Of a stretch of 64,000 bases of DNA, positions 25,580 to 39,000 are shown one piece after another. Position numbers and translations under genes: made by a program. Below the pieces are notes generated by a model. That model did not search any database and was not told the origin of the DNA. It worked only from the letters and a program-made list of their open reading frames with translations. This DNA is from Adineta ricciae. Taxonomy: Eukaryota > Rotifera > Eurotatoria > Adinetida > Adinetidae. How positions within the stretch are numbered: the first letter of the stretch is position 1; each line of letters starts with the position of its first letter. Where the stretch lies: the NCBI GenBank assembly GCA_905250025.1, contig CAJNOJ010000059.1, forward strand, positions 397,579-461,578, given 5' to 3'.

Positions 25580-27429
25580 GTTGAGACTTGAAAATTATCT
25601 ACTATGATGATCGATCTAAAGAAGAAGAAGAAGAGAAATTCGGTAAATCTTTTTTGAAAAAGGCTTTTTGCTTTTAGATTAATGATAAGAGAAAAAAAGA
25701 AATGAACTCCTTCCTCCAAAATGAATCCAAACAAACAAGATCGACGAATGGGTTTTTGATGGATTTTGGTGGAAAACAGTTTCGCATAATGAATCCACTT
25801 TATTGACGTTGATGCTTTTCAAATAATTAATAAATCTCTATAAAAAATTTTTTTATTTATTTATTCACTATTCAATGATTAGCGGGAATAATTGACAAAT
25901 ATTGTCTTGATAGGTGGCGCTAGAAGACGCTCTGTACTTATGAAACAACAGCTTGAGATTTGCATATACCGAAATATGGATTTCTGCGGACAGAAACTGT
26001 TCTCATAAGGAAAAACTACGACTTTTCAAAACAAAATAACTTGTGTTATTGATTATTTAATGACGCTTTCAATATGTCACCGTTGAGAAGATGCTCTGTC
26101 CCTGTCTCATTGATGAATTTAAGATTTTGAACAACAGTTCGGTTGTTTTTTCTGAAAACAAATTATATTCCTCACAGTAATCCTTCCGTCCATTTTTCTA
26201 CCAATTACACCATTGAAATAAACCAACAGCAGAGAAAAATAAGTTATCATTCCGGACGCGAACGTACTCTGTCTCTAATAGTCATAAAGAGTTAAATTTT
26301 AACGAGTAAAATTCATTTTCGTCATTGAAATCCAACATAATATCAAACTTAAAATAAACCTCAGTCACATGTCAAAAGAGTCCTCTGTTGAACGAATGTC
26401 AGTGGGGGGTAGTAGGCGTTGTCGCCTTTTATAATTTGTGGACGACAAATAAGCTCGCATACATGCTTATTCGCATAGACACATACATCATTTGTCCTGT
26501 TGTTGTTTTGTTAAGCTTAATCGAAATGAATGCAATCGGAAAACAATGTTGACCTATTGCAATAGAGCTAAATTGAAATGAGTGAATGTTGTTTTTTCTT
26601 CTGTCTGAGAAATTGAGATAGAGGTTAGCCATTTCATAGCTCGATCGTTTTCAGTTTTGTTTTTTTTTCTTCGAACATTTTCTCATCTGCGAAGTTTGCT
26701 TAGATATTTTGTTTATCATTGATCGAAATCAAACAAATGACAAGTTAGAATCTATATTTATCCCTGATTTTTTAGACAAGGACTACACAAACCCTTTCTT
26801 TCTACTTCTTCGTCTTTTTTCATCAATCCTAGTTTTCTCTCCCTTGTTCTCTCTGTCCCTGTCCCTCTGCCTCTCTCTCTCTTCCCTTTCACTTTCCCTC
26901 TGTTATTCGCCCCTTCGATTGCGCCCCGCACCGCGTGTGCATGCTGTATATGTGTCGTCGACGACAACCACAGCAAATCGAATCATATGGAAGATCATAT
27001 GTGGGTAGAAGAGAGAAAAAAGAAAGAAAAAAGAACGACAAAACAGCTGATTACCCTTTACAAAGCGCTGATGAAAAGGGGCATTCATAATGGGTAACTG
27101 ACGTATATACATACATGCCCGCATACCCCCGTCCGCTCGACAAGTTCAATCAAGCCAGCTCATCAGAAAAAAGCAGTCGATAGTATTTCTCCCTCTCTCT
27201 CTCACTTCGTCGTTCGCTTTCCGCTCGGGCTTCTATGACAGACTAAATGCTGTACTAGCTAACAGTATACATTCACCATCACCTTTGGATGATTTATACA
27301 TGCGCAATCTTTCTTTCAAACGTAATTTCAGATTTTTCAATGACAATTTCCTAGTCTTTTAGTTTTTAATAATCCGAACATTACTATTGTTTTGTATAAA
27401 TTGTTCTCCACTGTTCCAAAACTTCGAAC
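25580..27429. promoter_or_regulatory. Divergent intergenic region between RPL3 and the Regnase-like gene
   Basis: About 1.85 kb between two divergent start codons. It contains a T-rich block near 25840-25870 and a strongly pyrimidine-rich CTCTCT/CCCTGTCCCTC stretch at about 26800-26930. It also has a relatively GC-rich patch at 26920-27250 with further CTCTCTCTCT. No coding frame is convincing. The GC- and CT-rich part lies within 600 nt of the Regnase-like start and may be its promoter; RPL3 must also be driven from here. Confidence 0.5.
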
Positions 27430-29821
27430 ATGGCAACAACAAATGATCCATCGACATTTTTCGCTATGCAAATGGAATCTCCATCAAGTTCATGCTCATC
27501 ATCGCCCCCGACATCAATAAAACCAACTGTTAATCAGAACGAAATCGATTCTGGTTGTGGTAGTGACGAAGATCCAGCCTTAGCCTTAAAAATCAACAAA
27601 GGTCTTTCAATGGGCTATGACTATGAACTGATCAAAAGTGTCATTCAACAACAAAACGATGGAGATGACATGTCGAAATTTATTGAAACTATTGTTCGTA
27701 CAGCTGAAGTCAACGGAATTTCAAATGGAAATTACAGTCCATCAAGCAAAAGCTCTTCTCCAACAACTGTTAATCAAAAGGCAGACATGGATTCCTCATC
27801 AACAAATTCAAATCATTCGGAGACAGCAGTCGTGCCACATGATGTTTATATTATTGATGGTGCTGATCTTGCTCATAGGTAAACCGAACGCGAGAATATC
27901 ATTCATTCGAAACATACATTATTCTCACCTTTTCTTTAAGCTATAGTAATAGTACATTTTCATGGCGTGGAATTGAAATCTGTTTGAAATATTTACATTC
28001 TCATGGTCATAAGAAAGTGTTTGTTGCTTTACCATATTCATTGAAACATCACCGGCATGAACAATGTTTCTCGGAATCAAAAGTTTTACGTGATCTGGAA
28101 CGGAAAAACTTACTTGTCTATACCAATCGAATGTCTAAACAAGTGAACAAGCCCAGTTCGTACACACATATCAGTGAAATGTTAAAATTTTCACAAAAAA
28201 CCAAAGGACATTTGATAACAAATGTCTCATTAAAAGATGTTATTCTTGATTTTACTGTCTATAAACATATCTTAGAAGAGCGAGTTATCCGTTATCGATT
28301 TCAAAACGATAAGTAAGCTTTCTTACTAGTGATTGAAAATAGAATACAATAATGAATTTCTATCTTTAGTTTTCAACCACTATTAGTAACAATTGTCAAT
28401 GGCGATGATGGAAATGATTGTGAAACGCACTATCCACTATGTCCCTATGGCAAGAAGTGTACATATGGTTCGAAATGCAAATATTTTCATATTGAACGTC
28501 GACATCAAAATCCTTTATCAATCACTGAAAGTCTTCAAATGAAAGCACGTCTCGAAAAGACCAAAATCCAACATCAATTGTCCAATCCATCTATGATGCC
28601 TATGTTAATCAATAATAGTATGAGAATCATTGTTATCTTATCTTCCAGAGATGACGTCCTTTTCTTGTTTAGCATTTACTCATACAAAATCTGGACCAGA
28701 TCATTTACGCATGTATAATGATCGACATTCACCTGTCTCATTCTATCCTGCTGTGGAACAAAGTCTAGTTGATGACGCACGCGCTGCGTATGATTATGGT
28801 TTACCATCAACGCCAACAACACCAAATGATTTCTCATTTGTTGATCAACGTGTTCCGATGCAGCAGCAGCAACAACAACAACAACGGCAAACGCATCATA
28901 GTTGGTTCGGCACACCAAATCAGCAACATTCATTTCTCAATCGAACATTTTCAATGCCACAACAACAACAACAACAATCAAACGTGTTTTCAAGAAATGA
29001 TTCTCAACGGTTGATGGAAGAACAACAACAACAACAACAAATGGCAACAGCAGCAGCAATGCTAATGCATCACCAACAACAGAATTGGATTAGGCAGCAG
29101 CAACAGATGTTTCCTATCCAACAACAGCAACAGCAATCACTACCACCGCCACCACCTCAGCAACTCGAGCAGGTAAACACAAAAGATTGATAATAATAGA
29201 GAAGTCATATAAGTCAAAACGCAGTTCTGATGGCGAGGTCGACTCCGCTGTGCGATAAATACTTTATTATAAAAACTTCTAGTCTATAAATATTCTCGTA
29301 CGTTGTACTGAGATCATCTTATGCTCCTGCCATTAGTCATTTTTTAATGCTAACCATTTTTCTGCTGAATTGACTGAACATTGAATATTCTTCTTTTGAC
29401 TTTAAAGAATGTTCTTCGTCTGCTGTCCATGCTATCATTGCAACAACAGAGCAATATGATGACCCATCCGACTAATAACAATAATAACCAACCATTACCC
29501 TCGATGATGAATTCAATGATGTCGCCGATGACAGATCAAGCATCACAACCAATTCAGCAAGAAAACCAATATGAACGTTCGTTGGCAAACAGTCAGCAAG
29601 GTCTTGCTGATAAAATTCAAGCCGTCCGTCATCTTTGGGAATCAGAAAATCAATATGCAAATACATCAGCATTCACACATCAAATACCACATTACAATCA
29701 ACAACAGCAGCAGCAGCAGCAATCATCATCATCATCATCTGCCTATGACCCACTTGCGTACAATCATATGAGTACAATCTTTCCACATGCAGCAACATCA
29801 GGTTACGTTCAATATCAATAA
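27430..29821 (+). CDS. Regnase/ZC3H12-type NYN-CCCH protein, probably catalytically inactive
   Basis: Five exons (27430-27878, 27941-28312, 28370-28617, 28649-29172, 29408-29821) give 668 residues. Regnases (ZC3H12A-D) are cytoplasmic RNases that cut stem-loops in mRNAs. In order there is an N-terminal UBA-like helix region (KGLSMGYDYELIKSVIQQ), a PIN/NYN domain from YIIDGADLAH to VIRYRFQND, one CCCH finger (CPYGKKCTYGSKCKYFH, C-x5-C-x5-C-x3-H by the family pattern), and a long Gln-rich tail that ends with a short conserved C-terminal helix-like region. The NYN domain keeps the first acidic residue (IDG, codon 27856-27858). The positions of the adjacent Asp-Asp pair read Thr-His (28164-28169), and the fourth acidic position reads Val (28224-28226). 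The Asn of the IDGxN motif is Asp. It thus looks like a pseudonuclease that may still bind RNA through its finger. Confidence 0.9.
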
Positions 29822-30495
29822 TAGATATAAGAGAAGAAGGAGGGATGGGATCTCTTCATCTGTCTTTCAATATACATATATCTGTCCGTATGTTTCCTAT
29901 TTATTTATTTCTATCAATAGACACATACATTCTTAGTATGTTTCCCTTTCTGTGTGTACGGTTTTCATAAATCTATCTTTATTTGACACTTAGTGAACAT
30001 GTTTTCATGTATCTATATGTAAGTTTGTGCATTGTTGTTGTAAATAGAGATGAAGAAGAGAACTCGATGAATTTTTGTCGTTGTGACACATATAGCATAA
30101 AATATGTATTTCGTCTTTTACTCTTTATTGTGTATGTACGGTTTTCTTGTATGTAGTTAGGTCAAATGTATATTATGCTCGCACTGCGAACAACTTTACT
30201 CTGGTTTTGTTATATTGTTTTCATTTTTTTTGCTTTTGTTTCTGCTCATATTTTCTAACTTATTCAAATAAACATCGATCCATCGCATTGTAAACTGTGT
30301 CAAGGTCCGCTCGAATAGATTCAATTATTGCTCGTGAATGTAAACTAATTGATATTGCAATTTCTATGTATGATCATTCAATTTAATCAATCGCCCAACA
30401 TCTGTTTTATGTAAGTCAAAATTGTCGAACTGTGTTCATCCGTTCGAGTGTATTTACGATCACATGTTTTCCAATATATACAAGAAAACAAATAT
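29822..30495. other. Convergent 3' region between the Regnase-like gene and YJU2
   Basis: T-rich and TATATA/TGTGTA-rich 3' UTR sequence, with no coding frame. It includes an AATAAA at 30267-30272 for the plus-strand gene and the YJU2 stop at 30496 on the other strand. Confidence 0.55.
30267..30272 (+). terminator. Candidate poly(A) signal of the Regnase-like gene
   Basis: An AATAAA hexamer 446 nt after the stop codon of the Regnase-like gene, followed by a GT-containing stretch. A 3' UTR of this length is long for the window, consistent with heavily regulated mRNAs of this family. Use is inferred. Confidence 0.4.
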
Positions 30496-31696
30496 TTAAG
30501 AACTGTCATCATCATCATAAGAAGCAAGTGACGAAAGTCCAGAGGATGGTTTAGGAGTTGCATCAGTTGTTGGTTTCTTCTTGATAACCATCGCTAACGA
30601 ACTTTTTGGTAGTTGTTTCTTTGAGTTGCTTGACTGGCCAAATGAAACGGTTGCCTAAGAAAACAAAGATACGATCCACGAGACACAGAAAGTGATTGTC
30701 GAGCTTACTTTTGGTTTGACATCGCTTGTTGATAATGGTAATATTTCTTCATGCACTTCTTCCATTTGGTTATTGTCTAAATCAGATGGAGCAGCTGGTT
30801 TACCAAATGCTCTACTGGAAAAACCAACAATTATATTTGGATTTGATCGTTTGATCATAAAATAAACATACCGAATTTCGGCTTCATCTTCTTCGTCTTC
30901 AAGTTGTTTCTTCAATATCGCATATTGTTTTTCTTCTTCACGTTTTTTGTTCAACATTTCTTCGAGATTGAGATCGGCATGACGAGCGTTTGATTCTTTA
31001 ATATCTTCTAATGCTTCAATAGCAGCCATTTCTTGTCGAGAATCGCGCGTTCGATTCTCTAATAACTGAAAAATTTCATAGATTAGAAAAGTTTAAATTC
31101 AGAACTAATCGTTCGCACTTACCTTCATCGGGTTTAATGCTTCTTCCTCGGCAGCTTTGGCTGCTTCTTCTTTGGCTTGTTTTTGTGCGAGACGAATCGA
31201 TTCAAAATTTCGTATGGCACCATGTTCTAATTCGTAGTCGCCATTCTCTGGATCAGTCTAATGACGAACAAAGAACATTTTCTACACATAGATTCTAATC
31301 AACTTACTTTGAATGTAATTTCACGTAAACATTTCGTACATTTGATGTAAAAACGGTAAATTTGCATACCGAGATAAGTTTCCCCCATAACATCTTCTTT
31401 GCGAGCATTGAACTTTTTACCTTTGTAAATATATTCACCACAGGTTTTGCATCTGATGAAAGAAAAACAAGATTGGCAGTTAGAATAATAAAAAAAACAA
31501 CAATTTTCTCTTACCTCATATTACACGGAGCCATCAGACGGATACTAAACTGAGTATTTTTCACTCGTTTAGATCGGGGGATTTTCGATGGATCGAAGTC
31601 TGGTGGATAGTATTTCTAAATCATATTTCAAAGATGAGTTAACTAATCAAGAATAGGCAGAGCTACACTTACATTCAAGACTTTTCGTTCAGACAT
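30496..31696 (-). CDS. YJU2: Splicing factor YJU2 (CCDC94)
   Basis: Minus-strand gene in about seven exons starting [21 protein letters not shown], the signature N-terminus of the CWC16/YJU2 family. A zinc-binding region follows with [12 protein letters not shown] and KCTKC. Then comes the conserved [22 protein letters not shown] stretch and the [14 protein letters not shown] motif. The second half is a charged coiled coil ([23 protein letters not shown]) and an acidic/serine tail ending YDDDDSS. YJU2 joins the spliceosome at the Prp2 step and promotes the first transesterification (branching). The ATG at 31696 is the natural start for the family. It is convergent with the Regnase-like gene and lies downstream of TRIP12 on the same strand. 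Confidence 0.95.
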
Positions 31697-33056
31697 AATT
31701 GAAGTTTGAGAATGTGGAAATACTCAACAAATATTTCACTGAAATGTTATTATGAAATCGAAGTAAGAAAGCAATGACATAAACAAACAAATGTAGGTGA
31801 GTGAAAAGCGTCATAGCATCTATTGGTTAACTCTTTATGTAGTATAGGCTTCATCACATTCATTGCTGATAGGTGTCACTAATCATCGATCATGCTCTCT
31901 AGGATCTCACGAAACAAATGATGAAATTCTGATAATCGTCAGATTGATTCTTTTTTCTTTTTTATTTCGTACTGAAATATGTTAACAGATCTTTGATAAT
32001 TGTTTGATCTTTATGAGTTACCGTGGATTTATTTTCTTAACTATCTCGTAAAGCCCGCGATAATCTTAGCTCTCATCACTCAATTTGAGGTTCTGATTGA
32101 ACATATCAACACACTATGAAGTAATCACAAAATCAAGAATAGAATCAACACATGGTTTAAATGCACAGCAAAGGAATAGCAGCACGTAAACTGTAATCGA
32201 TAGATTTATTTAGTTCGAAGTCGACTTTTCTACATATGAAATGTCATTATTAAGGTGATGGAGTTGCAAAAGGAAAATATGGAGAGAAGTATACAGTCAG
32301 CTATATCGCACTTCCACATGATTGTAGAAAAAAGATTTTTCACTAAGTTTTTTTCAAATATCTATTATAATTTTTCATTCATGTTAACTATCCATATAGG
32401 AATTTATCAAAATTCAACATGTCGTGTTTTATTATGAGGGTGAGGGAGAGTGGGTGAAAATATTTCAATGATTGGAATCGATAGAGCTGATCAAGTTGCA
32501 TCTAGAAAAAAGTGTTGGAATGGTAGCTGAAAGTGAAGAAACGAATCCGTGCGTGTTTTTCTGAAATTGTCATGTTTTCTAAGATTTTGTTTTTGCAATT
32601 CTTTGCATTTTTTATGGGTAAGGAAGGATATTTCCCGAAATATTCTTTTTGGAATAGATAGAGCTCATCGAGTTCCACCTGGAACAGATGTGATCACAAT
32701 TCGAATACACTTGTGTACGAATCCGCTCAAGAAAAGGTCGAGTCCGTGTCCAAGATATCCAACATCCCAAAAGCGACCCCCAAAATAGCATTTTTTTTCT
32801 GTAACGCCAGAGCATCTTAGAACTTTTTCTAATTTCACTCTGCCTATTTATCTATAGCAAGTGAGAGACATCCATTTTAAGTTCACTCATCTTTTTTTTG
32901 TTAATTCAATACAAGATGTTTTGTTTTTTCGTTCGGGTTTATTTAAAGCGCGCAGGCAGACAATGAAAGATGAGAAAGGAAGAAGAACTTTGAATATATG
33001 CTTGTTTCTCTGTACAAACAAAAAGAAAATGAAAAAGAAAAAGAAAAAGAAACAGT
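31697..33056. other. Intergenic region between TRIP12 and YJU2
   Basis: About 1.36 kb with no supportable gene. It contains a diverged tandem duplication (see separate entry) and a purine-rich GAAAAAGAAAAAGAAA run near 33025-33055 just beyond the TRIP12 stop. Otherwise it is AT-rich. Confidence 0.5.
32448..32800. repeat. Diverged tandem duplication, unit about 177 bp
   Basis: Two related blocks lie head to tail. GGAATCGATAGAGCTGATCA begins at 32474, and GGAATAGATAGAGCTCATCG begins at 32651. About 67 nt after each comes ACGAATCCG (32541 and 32717). Unit spacing is therefore 176-177 nt at both marker points. The preceding bases also resemble each other (GGGTGAAAATATTTC and GGATATTTCCCGAAATATTC). 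Similarity in between is low, so this is an old duplication. No terminal repeats, reading frame or target site were seen. Confidence 0.55.
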
Positions 33057-36000
33057 TCAAGATAGTAGAAATGCATATTGACCATCTCGGATTGCTGTTG
33101 TTAATTTCACTTTCATTATTTCTTTCGATGAGTAGTCCGGCAATTTGAGATAATTAACACAGGTCATGACACTTGGTAAGAACGAGTCCGCGTCGATATT
33201 ATCGCTATTGTTTTCAGCTGTTTTTCTGACGATTGTCAATGGAGGATGTAACATTCGAAAGCCTAGAAAGGGGAGAATATCGTGTCGATCCAGTATCAAA
33301 TACAATCAAATCCTTACCTCCGACTGGCAATCGTGGACTACCAGTAATAAACTGTAAAAATGCTCTTTGTTCATCAATATCAAAGTTAATCATGATATCG
33401 AAAAGCCATTTGACAGCTCGACTGTTCAAATTATATCCATGATCACAACGTGTTGATTCAAGTAAAACTTTAAGATCCCACAGTTCTGTCGAACCGCTAC
33501 CACAGAAGACTTGATGAAGCTAAAGTGAAGCGAACTCACAATGAATATTCTTTCATCAACAAGAACGAACTTACTTCATCAGGGTAAAAACATTTCAAAT
33601 GTTGAATCGAAAATATCGAATTAAATCCATCGCGAAATGATTCGAATTGTCGTCGAACACCTTCTACTAATGTCCAATAAACAACCAACTAAAATTGCAA
33701 AAAGAAGACCATGTTACGTTTGCATAGAAATTCTTCTGTTCTACTTACATTAACATATTGATCCAGATTTTGAATAGATACTAAACAATCTTTTCCGCCT
33801 TTTCGCAATTCAATATTTGGATGGCCAGGCAATGTAAAGACTAATGACAAATCATCAATCTTACATCCATCGAGAAGTAGTCTTTCATCATTTTCATCGA
33901 ATACTGTCGAATAAGAAGTTGTTTCCAATTGAGAATCATCTTTGTATTTCAAACGCTTCTTATTGTTCGCTTTGTTAGTGGTGGTTTGTTGATTTGCCAT
34001 TTGAGAGTGTGCCATTAGTTTATCACGGTGATGGACAATGGTTTGTAATTTTTTGAATTGTTCGTACAAGTTTGTATCAACATGAACTAAATCTTCAAGA
34101 TTCAAACTTTCTTCTTCTCCTAACATCCATTTGTAGAAAACAACACTGAACGGCATGTCAATCTAAAGAAACAAGGACTACATGAGGATTTAAAAGACGA
34201 AAAACGCCACCATTTACCATTCTCGAGTCCATCAATGCTTTTCCCATGAGTTTACCCAGAAATTTGAATTTTTGACGAACCTTGGTCACTACACCTGCTT
34301 TTGCATTGCGACCAAGCGGTGCTGGATAGAGACCATGATGAACATCAACGTATTCAGGTATTGTAGTATCTTTCTCTATAAGTAGAAAAACTCAACTTCT
34401 TAGAAAATTGATAAATTCGACAAAATAGAAATATCTAACCTTTATTTGAATCGAAAAATTTATCAGTCCGCCATAATTCCAGTCCATTCTTTTGTAATTC
34501 TTTGGATAACAACGAATATGCTTCAAGTGTAGGACCAAGACCAAAGCCAACCTATAGAAATCAAAAAAAGATGATTTGTGGAATTATTTCAATCGAAAGT
34601 CTTACTTCATCTTCGTATTGAACTTCTAAGAAGTGCTTTGAATTCCAATTATCAAGAATCTTTTCCATTTCAGCAAGAATATTTCCTCTGGATAATTGTA
34701 CTTTCTTTCTCTCAATTCTGGGCACAACAGATTGTCGATCGGTTTGATCATTATGATGTTGCTGAGTTAACATATCTGAACTTTCTAAAAGTCTTTGCAT
34801 CGCACGTTCACGATCAAAGGCGCACGGATAGAAAATCATTTGACGAGTTTCGAATGGAAATAAAAACGAACATGTGTAGCCCATTTCAGTTATCCATGAT
34901 GGTATATGTCCCATCATGATCACCACCGGATCTTGTAATTGTCGATTGACTTTTGATGTTAGTTTCGATGATAAATATTCATTCTTCGATATTAATGTTA
35001 ACGTTGAATTTTGATGATTTAACATGGCATTCGTATCAAAATAAAGATCGTACCAATACAGATTTAAACTATTTAATATATGTAATAACGATATTGCATT
35101 CAATGATAGATCGTTGATGGTCAAGACGGAAGAGATGGATTCATTTAGATTTTTTATTAATAATGATTTACTCTTTGGACATTGTCCATTGATCCATAAT
35201 TCATCAATCGCTGACGGAGCAGACGAACGTTTTGGTGCTTTGGCTGATTTCTTGGATGATTTTTGTGTTGTCGTGTCAGTTGTTTGTCGCAAACGATTTG
35301 ACGTTGTCGTGTGACTAGCAGCACCGATTTCTGTACTAATCGCAGGTACAGTCGATGATGTACTGGTCGATTGACGATAATGAATCGTATGCACACGTGT
35401 CCAAATAGAAACTGAAGAGAATACGGATTCATCCACGTCTGTTTCGGATTCACCATCACTAATCATACAAGAGATTACTTCAAGAGAAAAAATAGCGACA
35501 GTTTGACATACGTTGTTCTTTGTGATGTGGTACCATACGTTCGTATAGCTTGATATAGAGTCATATTGTGTGGAATGACGTGATCATTGATCAAAAACTC
35601 AAGTCTCATTGCCGATGAATTGGCAAGCACATTGATCACATCTTCAGCATCAGATTCATTTGACACTTCACTTTCATCGTCATCATCATCGTCATCGTCA
35701 TCATCTTCCATATTACCCAATGGATCATCCTTATAAATACACAACAACAAATAATAATACTTAAATTTTCAAAAGAACAAATGAATCTACCGGTGTATTG
35801 TTCGTGACACCACGTAAAAGAAGATACTTCTCAATTGCTGATACAAGTGCGAATGGATCGATTTTCACCGGACCAGTATGCCATTGTTTTAGTGTTTTAC
35901 ATTGCGGATATCGAACAAGATTGCATTTAAGTTGATGAGTTGATATTAAACGAAGAGCTGAGCTATGCGAAGATTGACCGGCAGTATCATTCACTGAAAC

Positions 36001-39000
36001 ATAAAAAAACGTAATGCAGACAAGAACTTTGTCTTCTCTACGTACCGCGTATAGGAAATTGCTCTAATTGATTGATACATCCATGTAATTTACTAATGAG
36101 CGAGCTTAGAATATTCTGATTGCTTTTGTTGTGAGTGTTCATCTGTATACGATGAAGTTCAATAATGAAATGTCTCAAATCTTTATCATCATCGTTTTCT
36201 TGTGGAATATTCATAAATACGTGCAAGAATAGTTTTAATCGTTCTAATCGATCGTTTGGTAACGATATATCATCAGTTAAATATTGATATAATTTTGTTA
36301 TTAAACCGCTGTGCACCATTTCAAAAGGTGTCACATCGCCTTTAGCGATAATATTGGCCATATCACGTAATGCTTTTGAATTTTCTGCATGTTCTTTGCC
36401 AACGTGTAAGATATCAACAGCAGAAGCCAGACGATTGATGATTTGTAGTGCAATGTTTGATGTTGATGAGTTATTAGAGAAGTATGTATTACGGAAAGTC
36501 TTCGCTTGACTTTGAATCCATTCTTTGAGTTTCGATTTGTCTCGGGATGACAATGTGACTTGGGTAGATTGATGATGAAACATCGATCGCGGCATATTCG
36601 CCGATGCTAATAATGACGATGCAGCAGCTGGTGCACTAGATGCATATCCATATGGCGAATGATGCCCATAAGTTGAAGGCACATATATAGGTGTACTCGG
36701 ACGGAGAACATTATTCATCGATAGTGTAAAATATGATGAAGGGTCCACAGTAGATTCTGGACGAAAAAGTCCTGAACTCGCACCACCACGTGATGGGCGG
36801 ATGCGGATTGATGATGGATCAGCGGAGAGCGATGAGGCGACTTCTTCATACACTGAACGTGTGGATGATTTAATACGGGAATTAGATGATGGCTGAGGAG
36901 CTCGACCACCACGTTGTGAGCGTGTCTCAATTTTAGTCGTATTGGGCTCCATTTGAGAACGACGAGAAGATCCACTACCACGGTATGGAAATGAGTGTGT
37001 TTTCGGATGAAGATGTACAGCGGCACCACGATGCGTTGGTGGAGGATCATTACTGTAAGAGTGCATTTGTGGATCATCTAATGTAACAAAAAAACAACAA
37101 ATAGATAGATATCATAACATAATCAAATTTGTTTTTCTGTTTTTACGAAACGGTTGAGTTTCTTGCGAGTAGATTTCGAACAACAACAAGTTGTTAGAAT
37201 TCAAACTTACTGAAAGATTCACTAAGTGCAGGAATAATTGGTGCCAGAGGACTCTCATCCGTATGTGGAAGATCAAGTTCGCTATGTGTTGTTACCGTGG
37301 TTGGATTAGTATTGATCGCACGCGAGCTCGACAGATTGGACGACGATGTAACGCCAAAACCGATGAGAATCTCGATCTGATGAACGACACCTTCTCGATA
37401 GAAGTAAACTGAAAAGATCTCAGGTAACTTTTTCATGAGAATTTCTGATATTTGTAATGCACTAATGACTATTTTATAATCTGATGATGCGAGCATCGAG
37501 GCAATATGCGACGAGATCGATTGTTGTCTCAAGATCGTTTCAAGTAAGTCGGATGAGGAGTAATATATCATACGAAGTAGTGATTGCAAACATCGATGTT
37601 TCACTGCTGGACCAGCTGATGTGTTGTAAACTTCGTAAAGAATCGTGAATAATGATTGAACAAATGTATTATATAGTTCGGGATTTTCTTTCAATGCTGC
37701 AAGACGAGGATCGACGGAATTTGTTATTGCTGTCGTTGTCGGCAGAGGATTTGGTACTTCATCCGTCGAGAGTGAGGGCGATGGTGAAGGTGGTTGATGA
37801 ATGGGATCAGGAGAATTCGGTGTAGTAACACGTTTTATAAAACGTGCTTGATTAGTTTCTTCATTGATTTGTTGTAATTGTTGTAAATCAAGTAAGTAAT
37901 GACGACCTTCAATTACCAACTGAACTTCTTCTTCGTGTTGTTGCCAAGCTTGTTCGATCGTTTGTGAATCTTGAAATGTATACGAACGTAATTGACCTAC
38001 AATAAGACGCAAAGTCAAGTATATACGATTTTCATCCCACATTTAAAAGCAGAACAAAGCCTTTCGAACAAACCTTGATCATCCTGCCAATGCCATAATA
38101 TACAACCTTGAGAATTTCCATCACCGCCTCTTCTACCTTGAAATAATTGATCAACTTGAAACAATACCTCATCAGCAGGCAATCTCGGTAACATTTCTCC
38201 AATTAGGGAAACAATTTCATAGGTTTCTTGTGGTGTACGAGATAGAAGTTCGACATTATTTGCTTGTTGAATAGATGCTACACTTGCCATTGTTTCATTC
38301 GTTGGCAGAGCTGCTGATTTATAAGTAATCGATTTTCTTGGCGACGACTTTCCTTCGGCTGAACCGGTCAGTAGACATATTAATGTTTCCATAATATTCA
38401 TTTTCAATAATGTGATTGCAAGTGTAGGACAATAAGCAGAGAAAATATGTAGCATACGAATGATACCAACAAAAGTCGCACTATTCAGTAAAGATGGCTG
38501 CACGACAATCATTGTTTGTAATGTTTTTAATAAATCGTTGGATGCTATTTCGCAGAGTATGGCTGAATCGTAACGTAACCTTTCAACTAGATGTGAAAAG
38601 ATCGAACAAATATGTTCGGTTGTTTTCCTATCATCCGAGCGTAAACGATTCGATAAATTGACTAAGTGTTCTTGAATGTATTTGAAGTCATTTCTTGTTG
38701 ATATATGTGTACAGCAATTAGCGACGATAGCTAGAGCTTTGTGTTGGGATGTGATGGAGAAGAAATCGATATATTCAAGACAAGCACCAATACCATCCTA
38801 AATTCGAAGAAAATTCGTTCGCTCAGATTGACAACAGACTCTACTTACAGAAACAAGAATTTGTTTAGCATTTCGTTTTGAAATCATTTCTAAAGCTGTT
38901 AAGGATTGTTCGGCCGTATCAATCGATGTAATGCTTCTCAACTAGAATCAACAGGGGGCATACACAAGTGATAATCTTCATCTTTTCTTTTCAAATTTTA

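Noticed and set aside
29173..29407. Partly palindromic patch around GAGGTCGACTCC inside the Regnase-like intron
   Set aside because: Arms do not pair beyond the central GTCGAC, so no stable hairpin or mobile element end is supported.
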